Shown here in pieces: positions 25,372 to 36,200 of a DNA stretch of 39,219 nucleotides (the stretch's first letter is position 1; each line of letters starts with the position of its first letter). Source of the stretch: UBA1081 sp045658165 (GTDB lineage Bacteria; Bacillota; Clostridia; Oscillospirales; Acutalibacteraceae); the NCBI GenBank assembly GCA_045658165.1, contig JAZOUN010000114.1, forward strand, positions 1 to 39,219. Direction: 5' to 3'. A program made the translations under genes and the position numbers. The notes below the pieces were generated by a model. It had not been told where the DNA came from and searched no databases. It worked only from the letters and a program-made list of their open reading frames with translations.

Positions 25372-28300
25372 ACCCGTTGCAGAGATTTCTTCCTGTACTA
25401 CAAGAATTTCGTTACATACTGAACACTTCTTACCTTCTGTAAGTCCTGTTTCAGTGCAGGTCGGGGATTTCCCGGTGACAACTACTACTGAATGTCCGCT
25501 GATTTCACACTCAGTTTTCTGAGTGTCCTCGGGAATATAAATTTCATCACCGCTTGAAATCGCATAATCTTCTTCAGGAATCTTTTCATCAGAATCTTTT
25601 GCAATTCTTCCTAGAAATTCTTTTCCGGCTTCAAGAGAAATATCTGTTTTTTCAATTTTACGATTCAGCTGTGTGCTTTCATCATATTCCCTGATTGCAT
25701 AATCCATAGTTCCTACATCGGTTGCAATAATTTTTATATCATAATCATGGTCAGAAGGAACTGCAATATATTTTTCACTTTCAGAAATACAAATTTCAAT
25801 TCCGTCAGCACAATACTCAACAATATTGTTTGTGATATTTACAACCAAATTACCGTCTTCATCATATACAAAAACATTTACAGGGCATTTTACAGCAATA
25901 ACTTTTGTTTTTCTTACAACAGTATCATTATCAGAATTATGGCAAGTCATATTTTCAAGTTGAATCTTATACGATAACAAATCCGAAATAAGATCATCAT
26001 ATTTATCATATTGTCCGAACAGTTTTATGATTATAGAATCTCTCTTTATTTCATTTGCTTTTATTGTATGTTCAACAACATAAGTTTGGGATGCTTTTTG
26101 AAGCGCAAATGCCTGTTCAAAAAGTGTAACTGCACTATCATTCTTATCATTGTATAGTTTATTCTGATAATACTTTGCAGTTTGTATGATATAAGGCGTA
26201 TATTCTGCCATTGCAACAATTTTACTCATTTCTGCAGATTTACCACTATTATTACAAAGCAAATCACTAAGACATAGGCCCAACGTAATACCCGTTGCAA
26301 AACCACCGAATGCCGCCTGCACTGTAGAAAATGCAGTTGTTGTGGAAAAAGATAATCCGCCTTTTATTGGAATCATTCCAATCCATTCACAAATGGTTCC
26401 GCTTAATAATTCGACAAAACCTTTCCCAAAAAAGACAGGAAGAGCATCCACAGCAATATCGACACCCAAATCTCCAAGAGATTCTACGGTTTCAACAGTA
26501 ACACCCAAACCTTTATTTGCATGGTTAATGTAATCTGAAAGTGCCTCACGCATTTTTGTTTCTGATGCAGGGATTGTATCATATAATTTCTCAAAAACTG
26601 CTTTAAATTCCTTATTTGCATCATCATATGCATTAAATATGCTTATACGATTGCACCAATCAACAATACTTTCAGCTATATCATAACCCAAATTAAAAAA
26701 TTTAAATACCTGTTTTGTTTTATCAGCTTTTTCAAATGCTTTGTTTATTTTTTCTGCATTATCAACATTTCCGATTGTTTTCTGAATAAGTTGAAATTCC
26801 ACATCTTCTGCATAAATTCCATCACCTCTGTATTTACTTACCCCAATCAACTCATCAACAGCATTTTTTGACAAATCAACAACATTACCGTAATTATCAT
26901 AAACTAAAGTGTTAATAGTTGAAACTACTTCTTTTTTAACGCCGAGATATTCACTTATAACAGCAGGAACGAATGAAGGCATTTCAACCTGAGCAACATT
27001 CAGCAGATTTATCAATAAATCTGCAACAACAACCTGATAATAGTTTTCGAAATCAAAACTTGTATATTTTGACCACAAATATTCACTATCATTTTTCAGA
27101 GTTACCATGCCGTTACCGTAAATATTTTGAAGAGAAACATTATACTCAAGATTTTTTGATAAATGTTCAATATGTTCATTTGCAGATTTACTCAATAAAT
27201 CTGAAATGGAAAAAGTAATTGTGTCTTCAATTGTCTCAAAATCCTCTGATTCAATCTTAACAGTAACGGTGTATGATTTTTTTTCTGATGTTACTGTCAG
27301 TTCATACGGATAAAGCATAAGCAAATCATCAACAATCTGTTCAACCGGAATTCCTTCAAAAGTTTCGGTATATGTGTTTTGGTAACTATCTTTTTTGAAA
27401 GATAAATCATTACCGCTGACTGTTGCTGAAACAGTAAATTTTCCTATTTTCAGCTGTTCAAACTCATCTGTATATTTTTCATATTGAACAAAATCATCTA
27501 TTTCATCTGCAAGTTTATTTTTTAAAGACAAGTATATATCAACAGTTTCTGAAATCTGAGCCACATTACTGTAAAATCCTTCGCCGCTGAAATAGTAATC
27601 AGTATCATAAACTGAACTATATTCAATACTATTCGGTTCACCCACAAATACCCAACAAGAATCACTACCATAACACTCAGTTTTCTCAGTATTCCAATAA
27701 GAAGAAATAATATTGACAATACCTTCTTTTACAGAATATACATCACCGGGTTTGTCTATTATAACAACGTCTGAACCACCCTTGCTCCATATAACATCAT
27801 TTGTTATAACTGCACCTTTGTCAGAATAAGCAGAAAACAGATAATGCTCACCTACACCAAGAAATACAATATCTTCAGAAATCATATTTTTATAATTCTC
27901 ATCAGGTATATTCTCATCGGGTGTGTCGGTTTCTGATGAACCAGGTCCTGTTGAATTAAAATTGAAGTCTTTGTCGTTACTTTCTAATTGTTGTTTTCCG
28001 TCTCCGGAAATTTTATTCCATTGTTCTTCTGTTCCGGCGTAATAAACACTTTTCAAACTACTGCATTTATAAAATGCATCCTCACCAATACTTGTTACAC
28101 TGTCGGGGATTGTTATACTTTCAAGTGAACTGCAATAGTAAAATGCGCTATGTTCAATACTTGTAACACCATCTGGGATTGTTATACTTTCAAGTGAACT
28201 GCAAAATCTAAATGCAGCAGAACCGATACGTGTAACACTGTCAGGAATTGTTATGTTTTTAAGTGAACTGCAACATTCAAATGTACCACCAACGATATAT

Positions 28301-28773
28301 GTAACACTGTCAGGGATTGTTATACTTTCAAGTGAATTGCAGTAGGAAAATGCACCATAATCGATATATGTAACACTGTCAGGGATTGTTATTTTTTTAA
28401 GTGAACTGCAACGGTAAAATGCATCCTCACCGATATACATAACACTGTCAGGGATTGTTATATTTTCAAGTGAAATGCAATAGTAAAATGCTTCTTCACC
28501 GATATGCACAACACTGTCTGAGATTTTTATGTTTTTAAGTGAAATGCAATTTTTAAATGCTTTCTCATCGATACTTGTGACCGGATAGCCCTTAATCGTA
28601 TCGGGAATTTTAAAACTACCGCTGATTGAATTATCACAATCTGTAATTGTGACTTCTCCATATTTGATTTCATAAGTCAGATAACTTAAAATATCATCTT
28701 CTGCAAAAGCTGAAAGAGGTAACATTGTCACAACCATCAATACTGCAAGAATAACAGAAATTACTTTTTTCAT
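25048..28773 (-). CDS. Secreted BspA-type leucine-rich-repeat protein with dockerin
   Basis: The protein has 1241 residues from the ATG at 28773 (GGAGTGA about 9 bases upstream). A signal peptide (MKKVISVILAVLMVVTMLPL then SAFA) is followed by eight 23-residue BspA/LRR_5 repeats (about 62-246), of form SVTxIGxxAFYxCSSLxxITIPD, ending in the usual YYAGTEEQWNKI cap. An Ig-like region (about 300-385), a beta-rich region (about 390-525) and a long helical part with a Gly-rich hydrophobic centre (about 527-942) come next. The C-terminus has CxxC pairs (KCSVCNE, KCTVCDE), then a type I dockerin with loops DVNGDGEITASD and DINNDGEITASD. It is probably a surface adhesin or scaffold-attached binding protein; no catalytic motif is seen. 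Monocistronic, with its own promoter. Confidence 0.88.
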   Translation of the reverse strand: MKKVISVILAVLMVVTMLPLSAFAEDDILSYLTYEIKYGEVTITDCDNSISGSFKIPDTIKGYPVTSIDEKAFKNCISLKNIKISDSVVHIGEEAFYYCISLENITIPDSVMYIGEDAFYRCSSLKKITIPDSVTYIDYGAFSYCNSLESITIPDSVTYIVGGTFECCSSLKNITIPDSVTRIGSAAFRFCSSLESITIPDGVTSIEHSAFYYCSSLESITIPDSVTSIGEDAFYKCSSLKSVYYAGTEEQWNKISGDGKQQLESNDKDFNFNSTGPGSSETDTPDENIPDENYKNMISEDIVFLGVGEHYLFSAYSDKGAVITNDVIWSKGGSDVVIIDKPGDVYSVKEGIVNIISSYWNTEKTECYGSDSCWVFVGEPNSIEYSSVYDTDYYFSGEGFYSNVAQISETVDIYLSLKNKLADEIDDFVQYEKYTDEFEQLKIGKFTVSATVSGNDLSFKKDSYQNTYTETFEGIPVEQIVDDLLMLYPYELTVTSEKKSYTVTVKIESEDFETIEDTITFSISDLLSKSANEHIEHLSKNLEYNVSLQNIYGNGMVTLKNDSEYLWSKYTSFDFENYYQVVVADLLINLLNVAQVEMPSFVPAVISEYLGVKKEVVSTINTLVYDNYGNVVDLSKNAVDELIGVSKYRGDGIYAEDVEFQLIQKTIGNVDNAEKINKAFEKADKTKQVFKFFNLGYDIAESIVDWCNRISIFNAYDDANKEFKAVFEKLYDTIPASETKMREALSDYINHANKGLGVTVETVESLGDLGVDIAVDALPVFFGKGFVELLSGTICEWIGMIPIKGGLSFSTTTAFSTVQAAFGGFATGITLGLCLSDLLCNNSGKSAEMSKIVAMAEYTPYIIQTAKYYQNKLYNDKNDSAVTLFEQAFALQKASQTYVVEHTIKANEIKRDSIIIKLFGQYDKYDDLISDLLSYKIQLENMTCHNSDNDTVVRKTKVIAVKCPVNVFVYDEDGNLVVNITNNIVEYCADGIEICISESEKYIAVPSDHDYDIKIIATDVGTMDYAIREYDESTQLNRKIEKTDISLEAGKEFLGRIAKDSDEKIPEEDYAISSGDEIYIPEDTQKTECEISGHSVVVVTGKSPTCTETGLTEGKKCSVCNEILVVQEEISATGHTPGEWKVTIEAQVGVEGKEQQKCTVCDEVLDEKIIPALPDVTSTPGDVNGDGEITASDARIALRISAGLETLESVNAVIDVVDINNDGEITASDARTILRKSAGLE
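28036..28590 (-). repeat. Eight tandem 69-bp units encoding BspA-type leucine-rich repeats
   Basis: Eight consecutive 23-codon units are visible in the protein and as recurring DNA phrases (for example the complement of ACACTGTCAGGGATTGTTAT). The last units are the most alike, suggesting recent expansion. Such arrays can change copy number by recombination. Confidence 0.85.
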
Positions 28774-28805
28774 ACAAATCACTCCGAATGAATAAATATA
28801 CCTTT

Positions 28806-28834
28806 ATTTTACATCAGATTAAAATCAATTTCAA
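28806..28834 (-). promoter_or_regulatory. Promoter of the LRR-dockerin gene
   Basis: On the minus strand, TTGAAA (28834-28829) and TAAAAT (28811-28806) are 17 bases apart. The -10 box is preceded by TGATG, the same context as in the promoter of the other dockerin gene. Confidence 0.7.
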
Positions 28835-28850
28835 TGTGGGATTTAGCACA

Positions 28851-28877
28851 AAAAAACCTTGTCCGTTTTGGACAAGG
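28851..28877 (-). terminator. Terminator after the propeller-dockerin gene
   Basis: Stem of 8 bp (CCTTGTCC with its complement) and a 5-base loop, followed on the minus strand by a run of six T residues. It separates the two tandem dockerin genes, so each is its own transcript. Confidence 0.8.
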
Positions 28878-28886
28878 CTTTTAAGT

Positions 28887-29210
28887 TTATTCAAGACCTG
28901 CTGATTTACGAAGAATTGTTCTCGCGTCGGAGGCGGTAATTTCACCGTCTTTGTTGATATCAACAATCTCAAGCACTGCGTTTGCAGATTCAAGAGTTTC
29001 AAGTCCTGCTGAGATACGAAGAGCAATTCTCGCATCGGAAGCGGTAATTTCTCCGTCACCGTTTACATCACCGATAATGAAATCAGCATCGGGAAGAGCA
29101 GGAATAACTTTTTCCTCAAGCACTTCACCGCAGACAGTACATTTCTGCTGTTCCTTGCCCTCAACACCAACCTGAGCTTCAATTACAACTTCCCATTCTC
29201 CGGGTGTGTG
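28887..29210 (-). repeat. Dockerin-region repeat, copy 2
   Basis: This is the second copy of the 107-residue C-terminal module described at 25048-25371. Differences cluster in the short linker before the dockerin (residues 42-46 of the module). Confidence 0.85.
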
Positions 29211-32200
29211 TATATGTTCTTTTTCCGGATCAGGTATTATGTTCAGTATAACTGAATCTGTTATTCCCGTTGAATTTGTAACTGTTACTGTTATTTCTCC
29301 GGTGTTTGCTGTTGTAAGCTTGCCGTCAGCGTCGATTGTTGCAATTGATTCATCAGAAACTGACCATGAAAAAGCATCATTTTTAATTGATGAAGAAACA
29401 GTAAATTTGAATTCAGAATCAGTATATAATTCTTTTACATCTTCATTGATTCTAAGAATAGGATAATCTGTTCTTTCAATATTACTGTAGTCTGAATATA
29501 TTCTTTCACCGTTTTCTTCTGTGTAGGCAACGATGCAATAATTGTATGAAACACCCTCTGTAACTGTTGTGTCAACAAAACTTTCTGCGTCTGTCACAGT
29601 GCCTACAAGCTTAAACATATCAGAATATGTTGCAGCTCTGTAAATCTCATAACCTGTAACACCCTCTGCAGCTTGCCAGGATACAGTTACACCTTTACCG
29701 ACAGAATTAACTGAGCGATATGACATTCTTGCAAAGGGACGTGAATCCTCAGACGGAATTCTTGCATCCCTCAGACTGATACTATCAAGCTCAGAACCGA
29801 AGCCTTTATCCTCAAATGTCAGAGCATTAGACATAGTGCTCATTTTTGTGAGACCGTTACTGAAAATAATTTCAGACTGCACTTTGTATGTACGCTTAAT
29901 TTTAGGATCTGCTGTGTTGTCTGTAAATATAGTTACATAACCGTTATAAAGATTGCTTCTGTCAATAACTGCAATTTTTTCAAAATCCGAATCACCCGTC
30001 TGTCTGTAAATGTGATATCTGATATTGTCATAATATACATTCGTTTTATCATGAATTGCTATTGATGTTGTTGCACTTGCATTTTTCAGCAAGATATCTT
30101 TAAATGCAGGCATGCTGAGATGGGGATTCTCAAGCTCAATATTCACACATTCGCTATCTGAATAATTTGAATACACTTTTTCTTCTTCAGATTCAAAAAA
30201 GCTTCTTGCACGATACACTTTCGGGAAAACATCTTTCTGTGCTTCATCATATACAGTTACAACAAATGCATCTTCACTGTTGTACACTGTAGTTTCGGGT
30301 TCAATATACTCTTCAACCTCAACACCGTCAACAAATCCCATATTCATATAGCAGAACAGAATTTCTGTTTTTCCGTCTTTATCGAGTTTGCAATCTGTCA
30401 TTACCGGTGTATATACATCCTTCATTATCTCCTGCTGAGCATAGTAGGGATAAACCTCAGGATAATCTTCTTTAAGATATTCCTCATTCAGAATCCATGA
30501 TGTTTCAAGCCAGTCGTACATACTGCTTACGCCTTTGTTGATTTCCCCTATGCGTCTGCAGACTTCATCATATGTAGTCTCAGTTCCGTAACCAAAAAGA
30601 TTCAATATGTCATTTTCTAAGTTTTCTGACACATTGAGAATGCCCTCCTCACAAGCGGCACTGACAAAGGAACAACCGGATTCAAGGTCTGTACCGATGA
30701 CCTTTATATACATTTTTACAGATTCAATATATGCTGCGGCATTTATTTCGGTTGTGTCTGCTTCATATTTTTCTTTAAGTGTACTGATTGTCTTTTTTGA
30801 TGTTCTGCAAAGATCCGCGGTACACATAAGTGTATAATATGCGTCAATAATTCCGTTGGCATTCAGAATGATATTTACTCCGGCTGCTGTTACATCATAT
30901 ACCATTTTCAGCACTCCGTAGTACGGAACAACCTTGAGCAATTCATCAATAAGGAATGCGTTAACCTGTATACCTGTCTTGATTGTTGCATCACTGACAG
31001 CACTCAATATACCCTGTGCTACTTTTTCACTTGATGCAACATCTGCAATGTCAAGCAATGCGTCCTTCAGCGGTTTTACTGTTGTGTTGTCTGCCATTTC
31101 ATAAAAAACCGCACTCTGTGTCTTTGTCATCTGCAAAGCCTTACAGTACAGAGCCATCTTTGTGCACAGATCATTGATAGTTGATGCACCGTTGACCAGG
31201 AATTTAAATACAGAAAAGAAATCGTCTGCGCTTTTAAACAATTCACCGTTTGCATTTACATTTTTCCACTGAATTGCAACATATTTATCAGTCAAACTGA
31301 CGTCACCGCTGTCAATAGCTTTTTTCAAATCCTTTATATCAGTGAGATTCAATTCAGCAAGAATCGAACTGCCCGTACCGCATGCACCAATCAGATGTTC
31401 AGTGAATTCCATAACATCAGAGCTTACAATCTCTTTATATTCTTCATTCAGAAGACACTGTTTCATAAGGTCAAAAGCAAGAACCTGATATATTCCGGCC
31501 TGATCCAGATACAGCAATTCACCCATTGTTTCCACAGGACTGAACGCAAGCTTCATTGTTTCCCAGCCAACAACAGCGTTGTAGAACTCTTTGTTTTCAG
31601 TAAGTGCCTCTGCAAGCTCGGCAGAGAAATTACCGTTGGATGAAACAAGCTTGTCTATATATACAGACTCCGGATTGTTTCCTCCTGACCAGACTTCAGC
31701 TATGTACTTATTCATTGCAAAGGGAGGCGGATTCAATGAAATAAATTCCATCTTACCACTATAAATAATACGATCAAAGTTATATGAATCAATACCTGCA
31801 GGCAGACCTATCCACGGTGTAAAGGCAAGTGTTGAGCCGTCAAACCGAAGATTATAACAACGCAATTTTATATATTCATCCTTATAGCCGTAATTCTTCT
31901 TTTGGGCTTCTTCAATATAGTCTTTATATAATTCTTTATATTTGCTGTCATCAATAATAAGCTTTTTTGTGTTTTTCACTATATCATAAAGATATATATC
32001 ATCGTCAGCAATACACAAGAATAAATTCCCGTAATCTGCAACAATGCTTACACCGAGCAAATCGGCTGACAAATTATCAATCGAAACAAGACCATAGTTT
32101 TGCGCATACCTATCAGAGCGGCTGTTTACATAAACCTTTTTGTTGACGTAATATAAACCATAGCCGGTGTTTGTGAAAGTGCCGTTAATTCTGCTGAATG

Positions 32201-32987
32201 AAAAAGCATCAGAATCTGCTACGTACACATCGCCCGAATAGAACTGACCTGTTCCGTAAATGCATCCGACAGTGACATAAATTTTGCCATCAGCAATCAG
32301 CATTTCCTGAACAGAATAATAGTGTAACCACATAGCATCTCGGTTGTCATAATCGTAATGCATTGCTATTGATGATGATTCTGTTATACCTGTATCTGCG
32401 TTATATCTGTAAATATCTACCTTATAATCGGTTGTTGCTTCAGTATTCTTGTCAGAAAAATATATATAGTTATTGTCCATTGCCCTAATGCTTAAATGAT
32501 AAGAAGTGCTGTTATATATAATCTTTTCTGATTTTGTTGCCAGATCGTATTGAGCTATCTGATACTCCGGATTGCCGGGTTTGTGTTTTTCAAAATAGAT
32601 TTTGTCCTTGTAAATGAATATTTCGCTATAGTTAGCGTCTGAAAGAACCTGCGATGTTTCAGTTTTTATATCATATGCAATCAAAGAACTGCCGCAGAGA
32701 TAAAAAACATCATTGTATATACTGAACAAAGTTATACTTCCAACATTGCTTAAAAGCAGCTTGCTATCCTTAAAATCAAGAGAATATCTGTACAGACTGT
32801 TTTCATTTATAACATATACATAATTATTATATTCATACATCTGAACATTGCTGCAAACAGTACCCGCGTAACCGTCTTCAGCATAAGCTACTGCATTATT
32901 ACTGTTAACATTTTCTGCAAACACAGACAAAGGCATTATTGAAACAACCATCATCAATGCAAGTAATACAGAAATAAATTTTTTCAT
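28887..32987 (-). CDS. Large secreted beta-propeller/FN3/Ig-like protein with dockerin
   Basis: The protein has 1366 residues. A signal peptide (MKKFISVLLALMMVVSIMPL then SVFA) is followed by a region of about 40-420 with repeated short YVYVINENSLYRYSL-like strands, which reads as a DUF5050-type beta-propeller. A helical part (about 430-825) has a hydrophobic centre near 675-720. FN3-like domains follow, one containing TVSWQAAEGVTGYEIYRA, then a BIG2-type Ig domain (SWSVSDESIATIDADGKLTT) and the shared C-terminal module. The dockerin loops are DVNGDGEITASD and DINKDGEITASD. There is no catalytic motif, so binding or structural work outside the cell is likely. AGGAGTGATG precedes the ATG. It resembles the neighbouring LRR protein in its helical middle and its C-terminus. 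Confidence 0.87.
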   Translation of the reverse strand: MKKFISVLLALMMVVSIMPLSVFAENVNSNNAVAYAEDGYAGTVCSNVQMYEYNNYVYVINENSLYRYSLDFKDSKLLLSNVGSITLFSIYNDVFYLCGSSLIAYDIKTETSQVLSDANYSEIFIYKDKIYFEKHKPGNPEYQIAQYDLATKSEKIIYNSTSYHLSIRAMDNNYIYFSDKNTEATTDYKVDIYRYNADTGITESSSIAMHYDYDNRDAMWLHYYSVQEMLIADGKIYVTVGCIYGTGQFYSGDVYVADSDAFSFSRINGTFTNTGYGLYYVNKKVYVNSRSDRYAQNYGLVSIDNLSADLLGVSIVADYGNLFLCIADDDIYLYDIVKNTKKLIIDDSKYKELYKDYIEEAQKKNYGYKDEYIKLRCYNLRFDGSTLAFTPWIGLPAGIDSYNFDRIIYSGKMEFISLNPPPFAMNKYIAEVWSGGNNPESVYIDKLVSSNGNFSAELAEALTENKEFYNAVVGWETMKLAFSPVETMGELLYLDQAGIYQVLAFDLMKQCLLNEEYKEIVSSDVMEFTEHLIGACGTGSSILAELNLTDIKDLKKAIDSGDVSLTDKYVAIQWKNVNANGELFKSADDFFSVFKFLVNGASTINDLCTKMALYCKALQMTKTQSAVFYEMADNTTVKPLKDALLDIADVASSEKVAQGILSAVSDATIKTGIQVNAFLIDELLKVVPYYGVLKMVYDVTAAGVNIILNANGIIDAYYTLMCTADLCRTSKKTISTLKEKYEADTTEINAAAYIESVKMYIKVIGTDLESGCSFVSAACEEGILNVSENLENDILNLFGYGTETTYDEVCRRIGEINKGVSSMYDWLETSWILNEEYLKEDYPEVYPYYAQQEIMKDVYTPVMTDCKLDKDGKTEILFCYMNMGFVDGVEVEEYIEPETTVYNSEDAFVVTVYDEAQKDVFPKVYRARSFFESEEEKVYSNYSDSECVNIELENPHLSMPAFKDILLKNASATTSIAIHDKTNVYYDNIRYHIYRQTGDSDFEKIAVIDRSNLYNGYVTIFTDNTADPKIKRTYKVQSEIIFSNGLTKMSTMSNALTFEDKGFGSELDSISLRDARIPSEDSRPFARMSYRSVNSVGKGVTVSWQAAEGVTGYEIYRAATYSDMFKLVGTVTDAESFVDTTVTEGVSYNYCIVAYTEENGERIYSDYSNIERTDYPILRINEDVKELYTDSEFKFTVSSSIKNDAFSWSVSDESIATIDADGKLTTANTGEITVTVTNSTGITDSVILNIIPDPEKEHIHTPGEWEVVIEAQVGVEGKEQQKCTVCGEVLEEKVIPALPDADFIIGDVNGDGEITASDARIALRISAGLETLESANAVLEIVDINKDGEITASDARTILRKSAGLE

Positions 32988-33017
32988 TTACATCACTCCT
33001 GAATATTTACTGCATAC

Positions 33018-33046
33018 ATTTTACATCACAATCCCTTTCTTTTCAA
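33018..33046 (-). promoter_or_regulatory. Promoter of the propeller-dockerin gene
   Basis: On the minus strand, TTGAAA (33046-33041) and TAAAAT (33023-33018) are 17 bases apart, with TGATG directly before the -10 box, matching the other dockerin promoter. The rest of the 32988-33254 gap holds only this and the divergent mannosidase promoter. Confidence 0.7.
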
Positions 33047-33160
33047 GCAGAATTTTCATTCAAAAAGCGTGATTTTGCAATACATTTTCTGAATTCACAT
33101 CAATTGCGGAAGTTTTATATCTTTGCACTGTTCTGCCTGAACAAAATTTCCATCCTCTTA

Positions 33161-33189
33161 TTGATTTTTGTCCATTTTTACAATATAAT
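33161..33189 (+). promoter_or_regulatory. Promoter of the alpha-mannosidase gene
   Basis: TTGATT (33161-33166) and TATAAT (33184-33189) are 17 bases apart. Transcription should start near 33196, ruling out the upstream in-frame start at 33189. Confidence 0.8.
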
Positions 33190-33254
33190 TGCATATATCA
33201 GAGACATTTTGTCTTTTTGGTACAATTTTTCAGCAAAATCAAGGAGTGATACCT

Positions 33255-36200
33255 ATGGTAAATGCAATGATTGATAAAAATCTGCTTCTGTTCCGCAACA
33301 GAGCAATTGTTGAGTCAGTGCCCGTTGACGGCTGGCAGTACAGAATTCTTGACTATACAGACAGAGAAACATACATCCCCCTCACAGACTGGGCTGATTT
33401 TGACGATACAGTTACATTCCGCGACCACAAAACCTGTATGATGAAAACTGTATTCACACCGAAAAAGCCTCTTGACAATGAAGTTGCTTATCTTGAGCTT
33501 AAATTGCCTCGTGACTGTGAAGCCTTTGTTTCTATTGACGGTGTCCGCTATGCAGGTGTGGATAATAATACTCAGCGCTGCAAAGTTTTTCTTGAAGATT
33601 CAATGTACGGCAGAGAAATTGCAATTGAGCTTGAAATTTATGCCTGTGTTTTCTGCAACGACGAAAGAACAGTAAAACCTGTTGAAAACCCCTGTTATGT
33701 TATTGCCGACAAAGAACTTGCAGATTTTTCATACACAATGGATTTTGTGCGTGACCTTATAAAATATATCAAAAATGATTACACAAAGAGCAAAGTCAAT
33801 GCCTTGTTTGAAAACACAATCCGCAAAAGTGACATTTCTCTTGATTTTAAAGATTACCGCAAAAACGTTATTGAAATCCACAAGGAATTGCTTGAGGGAC
33901 TTGAAAGTCTGAAACTCGGCGACGATGACTGTGTTGTTGACTGCGTTGCTTCAACGCATATTGACGTTGCATGGCTCTGGAGATTCAAGGATACAATCCG
34001 CAAATCCGGCAGATCGGCTCTCAATCAGCTTCGTCTTATGGACAGATACGATGAATTTGAATTTTCACTTTCACAGCCCTCTGTCTACAACTATATAAAA
34101 GAAGTTTATCCCGATATTTTTGAACAGATCCGCAAACGCGTAAAAGACGGCAAATGGCGTCTTGTGGGGCCAATGTGGGTTGAATCGGATCTCAATATTT
34201 CAGGTGCCGAGTCTCTTGTAAGAGAGTTTCTTTACGGACATCAGTTCTTCAAAGAAGAATTCGGCAAAACAAGTGATGTCTGTTGGATTCCCGATTCATT
34301 CGGCTTCCCTGCTTCACTTCCGCAGATTTTCACAAAATGCGGAATGAAGAGTTTCTACACAACAAAGGTACGTTGGCAGACTGCAAATGAATTCCCCTAT
34401 AACGCTTTCGTATGGGAAGGCATTGACGGAAGCAATCTTTATGCAACAGTACCCCTTACAAGAGACTGCTACAATAATTCAATTGATAATGAGAATATCC
34501 GTCTTGTTTCAGACAGACTCCAGCAGAAAGAAGTATGGGATCATGTTCTCATGTCCTACGGCTACGGTGACGGTGGCGGCGGTGTAACAGATGAAATGCT
34601 TAAGAATTACCGTCTTCTTCAGAAAGTTCCCGGTATGCCTGAAGTAAAACTCGTAAAAGCTGAAGAATATTTCGAAGAACTTGACAAAAAACGTGACGGT
34701 CTGCCCGTATGGAAAGGTGAACTCAGTGTTGAAACACATCAGGGCACATATACAACAATTGCAGACATCAAACGCAATAACCGTTATATTGAAATGACTT
34801 TCCGCAGACTTGATCTCCTTTCTGTTCTTGCAAAGCTCAAGGGCAAGGATGCAGGTTATGACGAAACTGTGAAATACTGGAAAGATCTTCTTCTCTGCCA
34901 GTTCCACGATGTTCTTCCCGGCAGTTCGATTGATACTGTTTATGACGATGCCGAAAAGATTTATAAGGAACTTTTTGCATTTGCTGACAAAAAAGAAAAA
35001 CAGCTTGTTACTGATGTACTTTATAAAGAAGCGGCAGATAAAATCACTGTCTATAACCCCAACTCATTCACAGGCAGTGCATATGTAAAACTTGATAAGA
35101 AATATGCAGGTCTTGCTCTTACAGACGGTGAATACACATCCGATGTCATCGCAGACGCAGACGGAAACTGTATATTCTATGTAAAAGACCTTGCAGGATT
35201 CACTGCAAGAACATATTACAAGGCTGACTCCGCAGGATGCAAAAACAGTATAACTGCAGAAAAGAACGAAGACAATGTCAGCATTGAAACACCTTACTTT
35301 ACATTCATTGTACGCAATGACGGTACTCTCGGCAGTTTCTATGACAAACGTGCAGACAGATTTGTCGGTGATAATCTTAACAATATCGTTACCTACAAAG
35401 ACGGTCCCGAGCATGAAGACGCGTGGAATATCGACAAAGAATACAAAATGCGTCCCGTTGATATGAACTGGGAAAATGAGATAACTCTTGTTGATATAAA
35501 TGATGAAAGAGTAACAGTAAGAGTCACCAAAAAGCATAATAATACTGTTCTTACTCAGGACATTATTGCATATGCAAACATTGCAAGGGTTGATATTGTT
35601 TCACACATTGACTGGCAGGAAAAATATAAGATTCTTCAGGCTTCATTCCCCGTAAATGTTGTATCAACTCAGGCAAGTTACGAAATAGCTTACGGTATTA
35701 CAAAACGCAACACTCATTCAAACACACCTGCAGAAAAATGGAAGCACGAATATGCGGCTCACCGTTTCACAGACCTGTCTGATGATGTTTACGGTGTTTC
35801 AATCATCAACGACTGCAAGTACGGTCATAATGTTATTGATAACGATATAATTATGACTCTTCTTCGTAATACAGATAACCCCTCAAGATTCAGAGACACC
35901 GGTGAACACGATTTTGCATACGCAATCTACCCCCATATCGGCGGTCTGTCTGCCGGAAAAGTTGCACAGGAAGCTTATCTTTTCAATTCTCCCTTTGTTG
36001 TATTTGAGGGTGAAAGCAATGAAAATCCTGTTGTTACTCTTTCAAACGAAGGACTCATTGTTGACTGCATCAAACCTGCAGAAGACGGAAACGGATATAT
36101 CGTGCGTGTTTATGAGCCTTACGGTGTACCCGGAAAGACTGTGCTGACAGTTCCGGAAGGAACCAAGATTACCGAAGTTTCACCTCTTGAAGAATATCTC

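Noticed and set aside
28036..28590. CRISPR-like array, because of regular repeated phrases
   Set aside because: The 69-bp period is in frame and encodes leucine-rich repeats; there are no unique spacers between identical repeats.
25048..32987. The two dockerin proteins as toxins or phage-like proteins because of their hydrophobic helices
   Set aside because: Signal peptides, LRR/propeller/FN3 domains and dockerins point to surface binding proteins; no toxin motif or immunity gene is present.
35064..35537. 157-residue minus-strand frame
   Set aside because: It is a shadow within the GH38 alpha-mannosidase and has no family resemblance.
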